Both the position numbers and the translations under genes were made by a program. From NCBI GenBank assembly GCA_031378805.1, contig JANNEO010000038.1, forward strand, positions 1 through 53,947: a stretch of 53,947 nucleotides of DNA, given 5' to 3'. Positions within the stretch are counted from its first letter, which is position 1; each line of letters begins with the position of its first letter. Source of the stretch: JADCCX01 sp031378805. Its GTDB lineage: Bacteria > Pseudomonadota > Alphaproteobacteria > Rhizobiales > Beijerinckiaceae. A model generated the notes under the pieces. That model was given only the letters and a program-made list of their open reading frames with translations, was not told where the DNA came from and made no database searches. This document shows positions 17,204 to 26,455 of this stretch, piece after piece.

Positions 17204-17812
17204 ATGCCTGCCATCACCACCATAGCCGAGCTGGAAACCTTGTACGCTCCGGTCAACCCTGTGGCGATCCTGAAGGAACTCGACCACGTCAACGCGCCTT
17301 ACGCGCGCTTCATCGAGGCCGCGCCCTTTGTCATCCTCTCGACCGCCGGGCCGGAAGGTCTCGACTGCTCGCCGCGTGGCGATCCCGCAGGCTTCGTGCG
17401 GGTCGCTGACAGCAAGACACTGCTGATCCCGGATCGACGTGGCAACAACCGCGTGGACTCGCTGCGCAACATCGTGCGCGACCCGCGGGTGGCGCTGCTG
17501 TTCCTGATCCCTGGCGTCGGCACCACCATGCGGGTCAATGGCCGGGCGGAATTACTGACAGACCCGGAACTCTGTTCCAGCTTCGCCATGCGCGGCAACC
17601 CACCGCTCTGTGTGATCAAGATCACCGTCGAAAGCGTCTATCCCCAGTGCCAGAAAGCCCTTGTCCGCTCGCGACTCTGGGATGCCACAACCCACGTCCC
17701 GCGCGACAGCTTGCCGTCTATCGGCGACATGATGAAGGTGATCGATCCTGCTTTCGATGCCACGACGTATGAAATGGAGTATCCGGCCCGCATGGAGCGG
17801 ACCATCTACTGA
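17204..17812 (+). CDS. Pyridoxamine 5'-phosphate oxidase-fold protein (MSMEG_1061-type)
   Basis: The 202-residue protein has the split-barrel flavin-binding fold of the PNPOx-like superfamily: FVILSTAGPEGLDCSPRGDP, then DRRGNNRVDSLRNIVRDPRVALLFLIPG and GRAEL. Such small proteins bind FMN or F420 and reduce varied substrates; the specific reaction is not predictable. The ATG at 17204 is chosen because GAGGAG sits 7 bases before it; longer in-frame starts would overlap the protease gene. It ends 49 bases from the convergent RND gene. Confidence 0.82.
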   Translation: MPAITTIAELETLYAPVNPVAILKELDHVNAPYARFIEAAPFVILSTAGPEGLDCSPRGDPAGFVRVADSKTLLIPDRRGNNRVDSLRNIVRDPRVALLFLIPGVGTTMRVNGRAELLTDPELCSSFAMRGNPPLCVIKITVESVYPQCQKALVRSRLWDATTHVPRDSLPSIGDMMKVIDPAFDATTYEMEYPARMERTIY

Positions 17813-17861
17813 CCGTTGGCCCTTCAGCGTCAGTTCTCACGGCACTGACTGCCCCGCACCG

Positions 17862-20800
17862 TTACTCGGCGGCAGTTGGCAAGGGCAAGGGAGCGTGGGG
17901 CGATACCTGCGGAGCGCGATCGGCTTCGGCCTTCTCGTCCCTGATCTCCCGGCTGATCTGCCGCCGGAACCAGACGGCATAGAGCGCAGGCAGGAACAAC
18001 AGCGTCATGAATGTTGCGACGAACAATCCGCCCATGATCGTGACGGCCATCGGTCCCCAGAACGCCGAGCGCGACAACGGCACCATGGCCAGGATGGCGG
18101 CCATCGCCGTGAGCATCACCGGCCGGGCGCGCCGAACCACGGATTCGACGATGGCATCATTCATCCGCATCCCACCCTTCACGTCCTGCAACACCTGGTC
18201 CGCGAGGATGAGCGAATTGCGCATGTCCATGCCCGCCAGCGCGATCAGTCCGAGCAGCGCGACAAAGCCGAAGGGATAGCCCGAGATGTTCAACGCCAGC
18301 GACGCCCCGATGATGCCTAACGGCGCCGAAGCAAAGACCAGGAACAGCTTGGCGAAACTTTGCACCTGAAGCATGATCAGCGTCAGCATGATGATGATCA
18401 TGACCGGCGCCACGGCGGCAATCGAGGCATTGCCCTTGGCGGATTCCTCGATCGCACCGCCGATCTCGATACGGTAGCCTGCGGGCAGGGCATCCCGCAG
18501 CGGCTTGAGCCTGGGCCATATCTCGTTGGTCACGGTAGGCGGCTGCACACCATCTGCCACGTCGCCACGCAAAGTGATCGACATGTCGCGGTTGCGTCGC
18601 CAGAGGATCGGTTCCTCATGGTCGAACGTGATGCGCGCGACCTGCGCCAGAGGCACCGCGACACCGCCACGCGAGAGGACAGTCAGGTCACCGATGCGGC
18701 CAAGATCAAAACGCTCGCTTTGCGCAGCGCGTGCCACGACATCGATCTTTTCTGTGCCATTGCGCACGGTGGTGACGGTGAGGCCGGAGATCAGCGTCTG
18801 CATGGTCTGCGAGATCGTCTGTGGATCGAGGCCAAGTGTTCGTGCGCGCTCCTGATCCACCACGAGCCTGACGGACGGCGTCATCTCGTTCCAGTTGAAA
18901 TGCGGATCGACCAGCGCCTTGTTCTGCCCTGCAATCGTGCGGGCCTGGACGGCATACTCCCGGACCTTCATCGGATCGGGTCCGACAATCCGGAATTGCA
19001 CGGGAAAGCCAACGGGCGGACCGAAGTTGAAGCGGTCCACGCGGATGCGCGCCTCCATGAGGGCGCCATCGGCCACGGCTTTCTCGAGCTTTGCCTTCAC
19101 GGTCTCGCGGCCCTTCAGATCCTTTGTCATGATGACGATTTCAGCAAAGGATTCGGTCGGAAGCTGCGGGTTCAAGCCAAGCCAGAAGCGCGGGGATCCC
19201 TGACCAATATAGGTCGAGAACGCCGTGACGTCGGGATCGCCCTCGAGCATCTTTTCGGCCTTCTTGGCGGTCTGGGTCGTCACGCCCATGGCAGTGCCTT
19301 CGGGTAACCGCATTTGCAGGAAAAGTTCGAGCCGCTCCGACAGTGGAAAGAATTGCTGTTGCACGCGGCCAAAACCGACAACAGCAAGACCGAAAGTGCC
19401 AATGGTCAGGACCACAACCTTGATGCGGTTTGTCACGCACCAGCGGATGATACGGCGCAGCAGGCTGTAGCCCCGCGTTTCATAGATTGCGTGCGGATCA
19501 TGCTTTGCGTGTGCTTTGGCCAGATCCGGCAGAAGCATCACGCCGAGATACGGAATGAAGGTGACAGCCACAATCCACGAGGCCACCAGCGAGATCGAAA
19601 CCACCCAGAAGATCGATCCTGTGTACTCACCGACGCCGGAATTGGCAAAACCGATTGGCAAAAAGCCTGCCGCCGTCACCAGCGTGCCGGTGAGCATGGG
19701 GAAAGCCGTTGTTTCCCACGCCGCCGCCGCCGCCTTCCAGCGATCCCAGCCCTGTTCCATCTTCACCACCATTGTTTCCAGCGCGATGATTGCGTCATCA
19801 ACGAGCAGACCCAGCGCGATGATGAGAGCGCCGAGTGAAATGCGGTGCAGGTCGATGCCCAGGATCAGCATCGCAAGAAACGCCATCGCCAGCACGAGCG
19901 GCACGGAAAAAGCCACCACGATACCCGTGCGCCAGCCCAGCGAGAGAAAACTGACGGCAAGCACAATGGCGAGTGCCTCGGCAAAGGAACGCAAGAACTC
20001 CGTGACGGCTTTGTCGACCACCTTGGCTTGATCCGCCATATGGATGATATCGACGCCCACCGGCTGGGCAGACTCAAAATCCTCCATCACCTTGTTCACC
20101 GCTTCGCCCAGGGTCAGGATATTGGCGCCCTTCTGCATGACGACGCCGACGGCGAGCGCGGGTTTGCCATCCTGCCGGACAAGATAGCGGGGCGGGTCTT
20201 CGTAACCGCGCGTGATGGTGGCGATGTCACCAAGGCGGAAGGTGCGACCACCGGCTTCCACCGGCGTTTCAGCCACGGCCTTCACACCGTCCAGCGCACC
20301 TGTCACACGCAAGGCCACACGCTGCGCCGAGGTCTCGATCACACCGGAAGGCACCACGCTGTTCTGGCGCGCCAGGCTGTCGAACAGAGCCTGTGTCGGC
20401 ACGCCGAGTGTGGCCAGCTTGACATGGCTGAACTCGACGAAAATCCGCTCATCCTGCTGCCCGTAGAGGTTGACCTTGACCACATTGGGCACGCGCAGAA
20501 GCTCGGATTTCAACCGTTCCGAGATAGTCTTGAGCTGGGCGAAATTCGCACCATCCGCCGTCACCATGTAAAGCATACTGTCGACATCACCGTATTCATC
20601 ATTGACATTCGGACCGATGACGCCGGCGGGGAGGTCAGAGCGCAAGTCATTGAGCTTCTTGCGAATTTGGTAAAAAAGCTCCGGCATGACATGCGAGCGC
20701 GTACTGTCCTTGAACACGATCTGCGCCGCCATGAATCCAGGCTTTGTGTAGGTCTCGACCTTGTCGAAGAACGGCAGTTCCTGCAGCTTTTTCTCGATAC

Positions 20801-21005
20801 GATCAGAGACCTGGTCCTGCATCTCCTGCGTCGTGGCACCTGGCCAGACAGCCGTGATCACCGCCACCTTGATGGTAAAGGACGGATCTTCGGCACGCCC
20901 CAGACGAAAGTAAGACATGGCGCCTGCGACAAAGACGGCCAGCATCAAGAACAGCGTCAGGGACTTGTGACGCACGGCCCACGACGACAGGTTGAAACTG
21001 TTCAT
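17862..21005 (-). CDS. RND efflux pump inner-membrane subunit
   Basis: A 1047-residue AcrB/MexB-superfamily proton-driven exporter. The N-terminal membrane helix, two large periplasmic loops and two blocks of transmembrane segments (about 330-540 and 855-1020) give the standard 12-helix layout. The helix 4 motif LGLLVDDAIIALE carries the paired aspartates for proton relay. It follows the membrane-fusion protein gene by 9 bases and belongs to a tetR-MFP-RND operon. The divergence of its helix 4 and the AEDPSF segment resemble the pump group that exports small organics; substrate unknown. No outer-membrane channel gene is adjacent. Confidence 0.93.
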   Translation of the reverse strand: MNSFNLSSWAVRHKSLTLFLMLAVFVAGAMSYFRLGRAEDPSFTIKVAVITAVWPGATTQEMQDQVSDRIEKKLQELPFFDKVETYTKPGFMAAQIVFKDSTRSHVMPELFYQIRKKLNDLRSDLPAGVIGPNVNDEYGDVDSMLYMVTADGANFAQLKTISERLKSELLRVPNVVKVNLYGQQDERIFVEFSHVKLATLGVPTQALFDSLARQNSVVPSGVIETSAQRVALRVTGALDGVKAVAETPVEAGGRTFRLGDIATITRGYEDPPRYLVRQDGKPALAVGVVMQKGANILTLGEAVNKVMEDFESAQPVGVDIIHMADQAKVVDKAVTEFLRSFAEALAIVLAVSFLSLGWRTGIVVAFSVPLVLAMAFLAMLILGIDLHRISLGALIIALGLLVDDAIIALETMVVKMEQGWDRWKAAAAAWETTAFPMLTGTLVTAAGFLPIGFANSGVGEYTGSIFWVVSISLVASWIVAVTFIPYLGVMLLPDLAKAHAKHDPHAIYETRGYSLLRRIIRWCVTNRIKVVVLTIGTFGLAVVGFGRVQQQFFPLSERLELFLQMRLPEGTAMGVTTQTAKKAEKMLEGDPDVTAFSTYIGQGSPRFWLGLNPQLPTESFAEIVIMTKDLKGRETVKAKLEKAVADGALMEARIRVDRFNFGPPVGFPVQFRIVGPDPMKVREYAVQARTIAGQNKALVDPHFNWNEMTPSVRLVVDQERARTLGLDPQTISQTMQTLISGLTVTTVRNGTEKIDVVARAAQSERFDLGRIGDLTVLSRGGVAVPLAQVARITFDHEEPILWRRNRDMSITLRGDVADGVQPPTVTNEIWPRLKPLRDALPAGYRIEIGGAIEESAKGNASIAAVAPVMIIIMLTLIMLQVQSFAKLFLVFASAPLGIIGASLALNISGYPFGFVALLGLIALAGMDMRNSLILADQVLQDVKGGMRMNDAIVESVVRRARPVMLTAMAAILAMVPLSRSAFWGPMAVTIMGGLFVATFMTLLFLPALYAVWFRRQISREIRDEKAEADRAPQVSPHAPLPLPTAAE

Positions 21006-21014
21006 GACAGGGCC

Positions 21015-22118
21015 TCAGCGCTGGACGATGCGCACGCGCTGCGCGATGTCGAGTTTCTGGACGCCAAGGGTCACAACCATATCGCCCGCGACAACACCCT
21101 TGCGCAGGATCACGTCATTGGCCTCGTACGCCACCACTTCGACCGGCTTCAACGTCAGACTCCCGGTTTTGTCATCGACGATAAAGACCCCTGGACCCTG
21201 CCCTTGGTTGAACAGTGCAGAGAGCGGCAGACGTGCCACCTTTTCGCTGTCGGGATCGGAGAGTGTCACGGTCGCGGTCAATCCGAATTCGAGGCTCGTG
21301 GGAGAATCGATGATGGTGAAACGTGCCTGGTAGGTGCGCGTTGTTGGGTCTGCCGAAGGTGAGAGTTCGCGCAGTCTGGCCTGGAATATCCTGCCAGGTT
21401 CTGACCAGAGAGAAACCTCTGCCCTGGCGGTTTTCACGCGATCGATCAGTTGCTCCGGGATGGCAGCCACGGCCTCGCGGCTGTCCACTTTCGCCAGGCG
21501 GATTGCGGGAACCCCGGCGGCAACCACCTGCCCCGGCTCAACCAGCGTGGCCGTGATGATGCCGTCGGCATCGGCCTTGAGTGTGGCATAGTCGAAACTG
21601 TTGGAACCAAGGCTCACCGCACGCTCGGCGCGGTTGAGGCGGCCCTTGGCCTCTTCGACCAGAGCGCGCTGCTTGTCTGCATTGGAGGCCGTGCTCCAGC
21701 CCTCTCTGCGCAGTTGCAGGACTCGCCGGTCCTCAGCATCGGCTTGAACGAGTGACGCTTTCGCAGCGTCAAACTCGGCCTGCGCCTGCTCCAGCTGCAA
21801 CTTGAGATCCACCGTATCGAGGCGGGCCAGGGCCTGCCCGGCCTTCACCCGGTCGCCAGGCTGCACCATGCGCTCCGCTACCTTGCCGGACACGCGAAAT
21901 CCAAGATCGCTCTCGACACGCGGGCGCACCACACCGACGAAAGACCGATTGGATGTCCGGGGCTCGAACACGACGGCCTGCGCCACGACGGCGCGCGGCT
22001 CAGCTTTTTTCTCGGCACTTCCCTTGCTCTCGCTGCAGCCCGAGAGGCCAATTATGGCGATTGATGCCAGAATCCCCGATAGGACGATCCGGCGGTGCCT
22101 GGACAAGAACTTCTGCAT
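21015..22118 (-). CDS. RND periplasmic adaptor (membrane-fusion protein)
   Basis: A 367-residue HlyD/AcrA-family lipoprotein. The lipobox is LSGC (C28), followed by a biotinyl-lipoyl half (DLGFRVSGKVAERMVQPGDRVKAGQALARLD), a helical hairpin (about 95-160) and the second lipoyl half and beta-barrel domains. It links the inner-membrane pump to an outer-membrane channel. The start at 22118 (ATG, MQKFLS) is preferred because the longer frame adds a non-conserved arginine-rich stretch before the signal sequence. It is 14 bases downstream of tetR. Confidence 0.92.
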   Translation of the reverse strand: MQKFLSRHRRIVLSGILASIAIIGLSGCSESKGSAEKKAEPRAVVAQAVVFEPRTSNRSFVGVVRPRVESDLGFRVSGKVAERMVQPGDRVKAGQALARLDTVDLKLQLEQAQAEFDAAKASLVQADAEDRRVLQLRREGWSTASNADKQRALVEEAKGRLNRAERAVSLGSNSFDYATLKADADGIITATLVEPGQVVAAGVPAIRLAKVDSREAVAAIPEQLIDRVKTARAEVSLWSEPGRIFQARLRELSPSADPTTRTYQARFTIIDSPTSLEFGLTATVTLSDPDSEKVARLPLSALFNQGQGPGVFIVDDKTGSLTLKPVEVVAYEANDVILRKGVVAGDMVVTLGVQKLDIAQRVRIVQR

Positions 22119-22132
22119 GACGCTGGCTCCAC

Positions 22133-22777
22133 TCACTCTGGCTTCACTCTCAGTGCGTTGACGACGAAATCCGAAAGCCGCATCGCGTGCTCTTCCATGT
22201 CCCGGCCATGCCGCATACATTCAGCGATCATCATGGGATGCAGGATGCAGGTGCAGGCATTCTTGACGGTCAGGGCCGTCTGCGGGATGTCACAGGGGCG
22301 GAACTCTCCGGCCTGCACACCGCTGCTGATGACCATGCCGATATGCTCGATCACATAGCGCAGATGCGCCTCGACGGCCCCCCAGTTCTCCTCCATCGCG
22401 GCCTCGACCATGTCATGCACCCGGCGTTCGCCGATGAAGCGGCTGCGGTTGAACCGATGCAGCTCGACCAGGAGTGTCTTGAGCCGTTCTCCCGCTGGCC
22501 TGTCCTGTGCGACGATCTGATCGATCATCGTATGCTCCTCACCCAGGATACGCAGGCAGATCGCCTCGTTGATCGCCCCCTTGGACGCGAAGAATCGATA
22601 GACATTGGCGGCTGACATGCCGAGCGCATCGGCAATGTCGGCAACCGCTGTCTTGGCATAGCCGACACGGCGGAAATGCTCCTCGGCGACATCCATGATG
22701 CGCAGGCGCGTTTCTTCGGGGTCAAGGCGAGGTCGGATATGCACGGATAAAACTTTATGACTGATGATATTCGACAT
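22133..22777 (-). CDS. TetR-family repressor of the efflux operon
   Basis: The 214-residue protein has an N-terminal TetR helix-turn-helix (IADALGMSAANVYRFFASKGAI, quoted in part: IADALGMSAANVYRFF, about residues 46-61) and an all-helical ligand domain. It is the first gene of the operon with the adaptor and pump, so it most likely represses them until an exported compound binds. A palindrome at 22758-22787 overlaps the ATG. A GTG at 22744 (residue 12) is an alternative start that would leave the palindrome wholly upstream; neither start has a clear ribosome-binding site. Confidence 0.88.
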   Translation of the reverse strand: MSNIISHKVLSVHIRPRLDPEETRLRIMDVAEEHFRRVGYAKTAVADIADALGMSAANVYRFFASKGAINEAICLRILGEEHTMIDQIVAQDRPAGERLKTLLVELHRFNRSRFIGERRVHDMVEAAMEENWGAVEAHLRYVIEHIGMVISSGVQAGEFRPCDIPQTALTVKNACTCILHPMMIAECMRHGRDMEEHAMRLSDFVVNALRVKPE

Positions 22778-22787
22778 TTATCAGTCA
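22758..22787. promoter_or_regulatory. Operator-like palindrome at the tetR start
   Basis: TGACTGAT (22758-22765) and ATCAGTCA (22780-22787) are perfect inverted repeats separated by 14 bases. The tetR ATG (22775-22777 on the - strand) lies in the spacer. The sequence resembles operators of AcrR/TetR-type repressors, so autorepression of the tetR-MFP-RND operon is inferred. Confidence 0.6.
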
Positions 22788-22926
22788 ATACAAAAACCCG
22801 CAAGCGATCATGGCGCCAAAAACCGCCTCAACCCCGCCCTCACAGTTGCTGCTTGCGTTCAGTCCGCGATGTTGAAACACTCTTTTCGGCAAAGGGCGTC
22901 TCCACGATGCCCAGGGGAGAACAGTG

Positions 22927-24486
22927 ATGATCAAAAGCACATTGCTTGCAAGCAGTCTGGGCATTGTCCTGTGTTTCAGTGGCTTCAGTGGCGCATTGGC
23001 ACAGAAGACATCGCTCAATATCGGGCTGGCATCGGCTGATGCGGGCGTTCTTGACCCACATATGAATTCGGCGACGACCGGCAAGAGCTTCCTGCAACAG
23101 CTTTTCAACGGTCTCGTGCGCCTTAAGCCCGGCGAGATCAGCCCGGACCAGATCGAGCCTGATCTGGCCGAAAGCTGGACGTCGTCCCCCGATGGCAAGG
23201 TCTGGACCTTCAATTTGCGCAAGGGTGTGCAGTGCCACCACAATTTCGGAGAGTTCACGGCAGAAGATGCGGTCTTCTCGCTGAAGCGGGCCGCTACCCG
23301 CGAGACTTCGACCTTCTCGTCGGACTATGCAGCCTTCGACAGCGTCGAGGCACCGGACAAATACACCGTCAGGATCACGCTCAAGAACCCGATCCCCAGC
23401 CTTCTGGGCGTGGTCATGAACTACCACGGCGGCCAGATGGTCTGCAAAGCCGCGGTCGAACAGATGGGCAATGAGGCCTTCCGTCGCCGCCCCATCGGCA
23501 CCGGCCCATTTGCCTTCGCGGAGTATGTGCCGCAGCAGTACGGAAAGCTTGTGGCCAACGACCAGTATTTCCGCGGCAAGCCCGTGTTGCGGGAAATCAC
23601 CTTCCGCCTGATCCCTTCTGATGCTGCCCGTGACCTTGCCTTCCAGGCGGGCGAGCTGGACATGCTCTATGCCCGGCAGGATCAGACAAGTTTCAACCGG
23701 CTGAAGCAGACGCCCGGCGTCAATGCTTATGCCATGAACCCTGCAGAGATGTCGGTGCTGCATTTCAACATGACCATGCCGCCGCTGGACAACCTCAAGG
23801 TCCGCCAAGCTGTAGCCCATGCGCTGGACCGCGAGGGCATCCATCAGTTCCGCGGGCGCGACGTGTCACGCCAGGCGGTTTCTGTCGTGCCAAACGGCTA
23901 TCTCGGCACGCTTCCCAATGCGCCGCTGTTGCCCCACAACCTGCAGAAGGCCAAGGATTTGCTGACCGAGGCAGGCTTTCCCAACGGCATCACCCTCAAG
24001 ACAATCCACACAACCCTGCCCGGCATGTTGAGCTTCATGGAGGCTGTGCAGGCTCAGCTTCGTCGCGCCGGCATCACCCTGGAAATCACCCCGGTGGAGC
24101 ACGCGACCTTCCATCAGCAGATCCGACAGAACCTGAGCCAGGTCGTGCATTTCCAGGCGGCGCGCTTCCCGGTGGCGGATGTCTATCTCTCGCAGTTCTT
24201 TCATTCCCGCGCGATCGTCGGCACGCCAACCGCCGTTACCAACTTCTCGCATTGCAAGGTGGCCGATGCCGAAATCGATGCGGCCCGCAGCGAGCCGGAC
24301 AAGGCCAAGCAAATCGCCTTATGGCACGAGGCGCAGCGAAAGATCGTCACCGAGGTATGTGCAGTTCCGATGAACGAATCGCTCCAGCTGTGGGCGCTCA
24401 GGGACACGCTCGACCTCGGCTATGAGGTGAAGGGTGCGCTCAACCTCGGGCCGGGCGTGCTGGAAACCAGCAAGTTCACGCGCTGA
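22927..24486 (+). CDS. ABC transporter substrate-binding protein, family 5 (oligopeptide/nickel type)
   Basis: A 519-residue periplasmic binding protein with a signal peptide cleaved near GALAQ. The SBP_bac_5 features are present: LAESWTSSPDGKVWTFNLRKGV, PIGTGPFAFAEY, and NLKVRQAVAHALDRE. Partners are the two permeases and double ATPase that follow. Ligands in this family range from peptides to opines and glutathione; here unknown. ATG at 22927 is preferred over the adjacent GTG at 22924, with AGGGGAGA upstream. Confidence 0.92.
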   Translation: MIKSTLLASSLGIVLCFSGFSGALAQKTSLNIGLASADAGVLDPHMNSATTGKSFLQQLFNGLVRLKPGEISPDQIEPDLAESWTSSPDGKVWTFNLRKGVQCHHNFGEFTAEDAVFSLKRAATRETSTFSSDYAAFDSVEAPDKYTVRITLKNPIPSLLGVVMNYHGGQMVCKAAVEQMGNEAFRRRPIGTGPFAFAEYVPQQYGKLVANDQYFRGKPVLREITFRLIPSDAARDLAFQAGELDMLYARQDQTSFNRLKQTPGVNAYAMNPAEMSVLHFNMTMPPLDNLKVRQAVAHALDREGIHQFRGRDVSRQAVSVVPNGYLGTLPNAPLLPHNLQKAKDLLTEAGFPNGITLKTIHTTLPGMLSFMEAVQAQLRRAGITLEITPVEHATFHQQIRQNLSQVVHFQAARFPVADVYLSQFFHSRAIVGTPTAVTNFSHCKVADAEIDAARSEPDKAKQIALWHEAQRKIVTEVCAVPMNESLQLWALRDTLDLGYEVKGALNLGPGVLETSKFTR

Positions 24487-24499
24487 CTACGGCACGGGT

Positions 24500-25438
24500 G
24501 TGACCGCGTTTCTGGTCCGCAGGTTCGGGTTTGCCTGCATCACGCTGTTCGCGGTGCTGACGATCATCTTCCTGATCGTCCGCATCCTGCCGGGCGATCC
24601 GGCGCAGGTCATCCTGGGTGACCAGGCCGATGCGGCAGCGATTGCGGCCTTGCGGACAAGGCTTGGCCTCGACCGTCCCTTGCTGGTGCAATATGCCTCG
24701 TTCCTGGCTGGGGCCATCAGGGGTGACTGGGGCGTGTCGCTGGTCACGGGCAGACCGGTAATACAGGAGGTTCTCAGCGTCCTGCCCTGGACGATAGAGC
24801 TGACATTCTTCGCCCTCCTGGTTGGTGCAGTGATTGGCATTCCGCTTGGCGTATGGGCAGCAATCAACCGCAACCGGGTGCCGGACTACGCGATCCGCAT
24901 CGCCTCGCTGCTCGGCCTTTCGTTCCCTGCCTTTGTGTCCGGCATCCTCCTGCTGATCGGATTGGCAATCCAGCTGCGCTGGTTTCCGGTCATCAGCGGC
25001 CAGCGGAGCACCTGGACGCAGTGGCTGCAATCGCTGGTGCTGCCTGCCATCAACCTGGGCCTGATCATGGCGGCCTACATCACCCGCGTCACCCGTTCAG
25101 CCATGCTGGAGGTGCTGTCTGAGGATTATGTCCGCACGGCCCGTGCCAAGGGCGTGCCATGGCGGGCTGTCGTCTGGCGTCACGCCCTGCGCAATGCGCT
25201 CATCCCGATCATTACCATCGTGGGGCTCTATCTCGGCGTCCTGATCGGCAACTCTGTGCTGACCGAGATTGTCTTCAACCGTCCGGGCCTCGGCAAGCTG
25301 ATCGTCGGTGCGCTGAACCAGCGGGATTACACCATGCTGCAGGGCATGATGGTGATCTACACGTTGCTGGTGGTGGCGATCAATCTGGCGACCGATCTTG
25401 TGTATGGCATTGCCGATCCACGGGTGAAGCTCCAATGA
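24500..25438 (+). CDS. ABC permease, DppB/OppB type
   Basis: A 312-residue membrane protein of the binding-protein-dependent transport family, with six hydrophobic segments and the EAA-type loop EDYVRTARAKGVPWRAVVWRHALRNALIPI (starts at EDYVRTARAKG). GTG at 24500 gives the expected N-terminus (VTAFLVRRFGF) just before the first helix; an ATG 66 bases earlier lies within the upstream gene and adds an unlikely tail. The stop overlaps the next permease start by ATGA. Confidence 0.91.
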   Translation: MTAFLVRRFGFACITLFAVLTIIFLIVRILPGDPAQVILGDQADAAAIAALRTRLGLDRPLLVQYASFLAGAIRGDWGVSLVTGRPVIQEVLSVLPWTIELTFFALLVGAVIGIPLGVWAAINRNRVPDYAIRIASLLGLSFPAFVSGILLLIGLAIQLRWFPVISGQRSTWTQWLQSLVLPAINLGLIMAAYITRVTRSAMLEVLSEDYVRTARAKGVPWRAVVWRHALRNALIPIITIVGLYLGVLIGNSVLTEIVFNRPGLGKLIVGALNQRDYTMLQGMMVIYTLLVVAINLATDLVYGIADPRVKLQ

Positions 25439-26319
25439 CCGAAGCGGTTTCAAAATCTCCGCCATCCGGATTGTCTCGCCTGGCGACAGCGATGTTGCGC
25501 GCCTTCAACACCAACAAGACCTCCTGGGTGGGTCTTGTGCTGTTTCTGGTGATCGTGGTTCTGGCTGTTCTGGCACCGTGGATTTCACCCCATGATCCCA
25601 TCGAGCAGGACTTTTTCTCCAAGCTCCAACCACCGTCCGCGACCTATTGGCTGGGCACCGACTACTATGGCCGTGATATCCTGTCGCGGCTGCTGCATGG
25701 TGCACGTTATTCGCTGATCATCGGCATCGCGGCCACCTTTTTCGCCATGGTGCTGGGTTCCTTCATCGGCATCGTCTCGGGCTATTATGGCGGGCGGTTC
25801 GATACGCTGACCATGCAGATCATGGATATCCTGCTGGCCTTTCCCTCGCTGATCCTGGGCCTGATCATCGTGGCGATGCTCGGCCCCACGCTGACAAACA
25901 TCATCGTTGCCATCGCGCTCACCTCGGTGCCCTCCTTCGCCCGCATCGCCCGCGCCCCCACCATCGCCGTGAAGGAGAGGGAATTCGTCGAGGCTGGACG
26001 CGCACTCGGCTTTTCTGACGCCCGCCTCATGTTCGTCCATATCCTGCCCAACATCGCGGCCGAAATTCTTGTGATGTTCTCGCTGTGGACGGCTAGCTCG
26101 ATCCGCACGGAGGCATCGCTGGCCTTCATCGGCCTTGGCTTGAAACCGCCGACGCCGACCTGGGGCGGCATGATCCGCGAGGGGTTCGAGAACATCCTCG
26201 AATCCTACTGGCTGGCATTGATGCCGGGCCTTTCCATCCTCTTGGTGGTGTTCGCACTCAACCTGCTGGGGGACGGCCTGCGCGACGCCATCGACCCCAA
26301 GCTCAAGGGCGAACAATGA
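25435..26319 (+). CDS. ABC permease, DppC/OppC type
   Basis: A 294-residue second permease of the oligopeptide-type importer. The N-terminal OppC segment (STRLATAMLRAF-like) precedes six hydrophobic helices. The LGTDYYGRDILSRLLHGARYSL motif (start LGTDYYGRDILSRL) is typical of DppC. Its ATG overlaps the upstream stop. It is followed by a palindromic intergenic repeat before the ATPase gene. Confidence 0.92.
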   Translation: MTEAVSKSPPSGLSRLATAMLRAFNTNKTSWVGLVLFLVIVVLAVLAPWISPHDPIEQDFFSKLQPPSATYWLGTDYYGRDILSRLLHGARYSLIIGIAATFFAMVLGSFIGIVSGYYGGRFDTLTMQIMDILLAFPSLILGLIIVAMLGPTLTNIIVAIALTSVPSFARIARAPTIAVKEREFVEAGRALGFSDARLMFVHILPNIAAEILVMFSLWTASSIRTEASLAFIGLGLKPPTPTWGGMIREGFENILESYWLALMPGLSILLVVFALNLLGDGLRDAIDPKLKGEQ

Positions 26320-26338
26320 GCGGCAACCTTTCATTTGG

Positions 26339-26420
26339 CCTCACCCTGAGCCTGTCGAAGGGCAAGGCCAACGCATTGCGGCTCCGACATCCTCGACCCT
26401 TCGACAAGCTCAGGGTGAGG
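26339..26420. repeat. Palindromic intergenic repeat (REP-like element)
   Basis: A 23-base left arm (26339-26361, beginning CCTCACCCTGAGC and ending GTCGAAGG) and a matching right arm (26398-26420, beginning CCTTCGACAAGCTC and ending GGTGAGG) form an imperfect inverted repeat with a 36-base loop. This sequence type is widespread between genes of many alphaproteobacteria. It lies between two genes of one ABC operon, so it may fold in the mRNA and lower or stabilise expression of the upstream part. Confidence 0.8.
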
Positions 26421-26455
26421 ATGTTGGGTCGTCTAGCATGTGATGGGTCGTGCCA

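Noticed and set aside
17829..17849. Inverted repeat GTCAGT/ACTGAC between the PNPOx-like and RND genes as a bidirectional terminator
   Set aside because: The stem is only 6 bp with a 9-base loop, and there is no T-run on either side.
19845..21362. A 505-codon open frame on the + strand across the RND pump and adaptor genes
   Set aside because: It is antisense to two clear, conserved coding regions; its translation is histidine- and arginine-rich low-complexity sequence, usual for GC-rich shadow frames.
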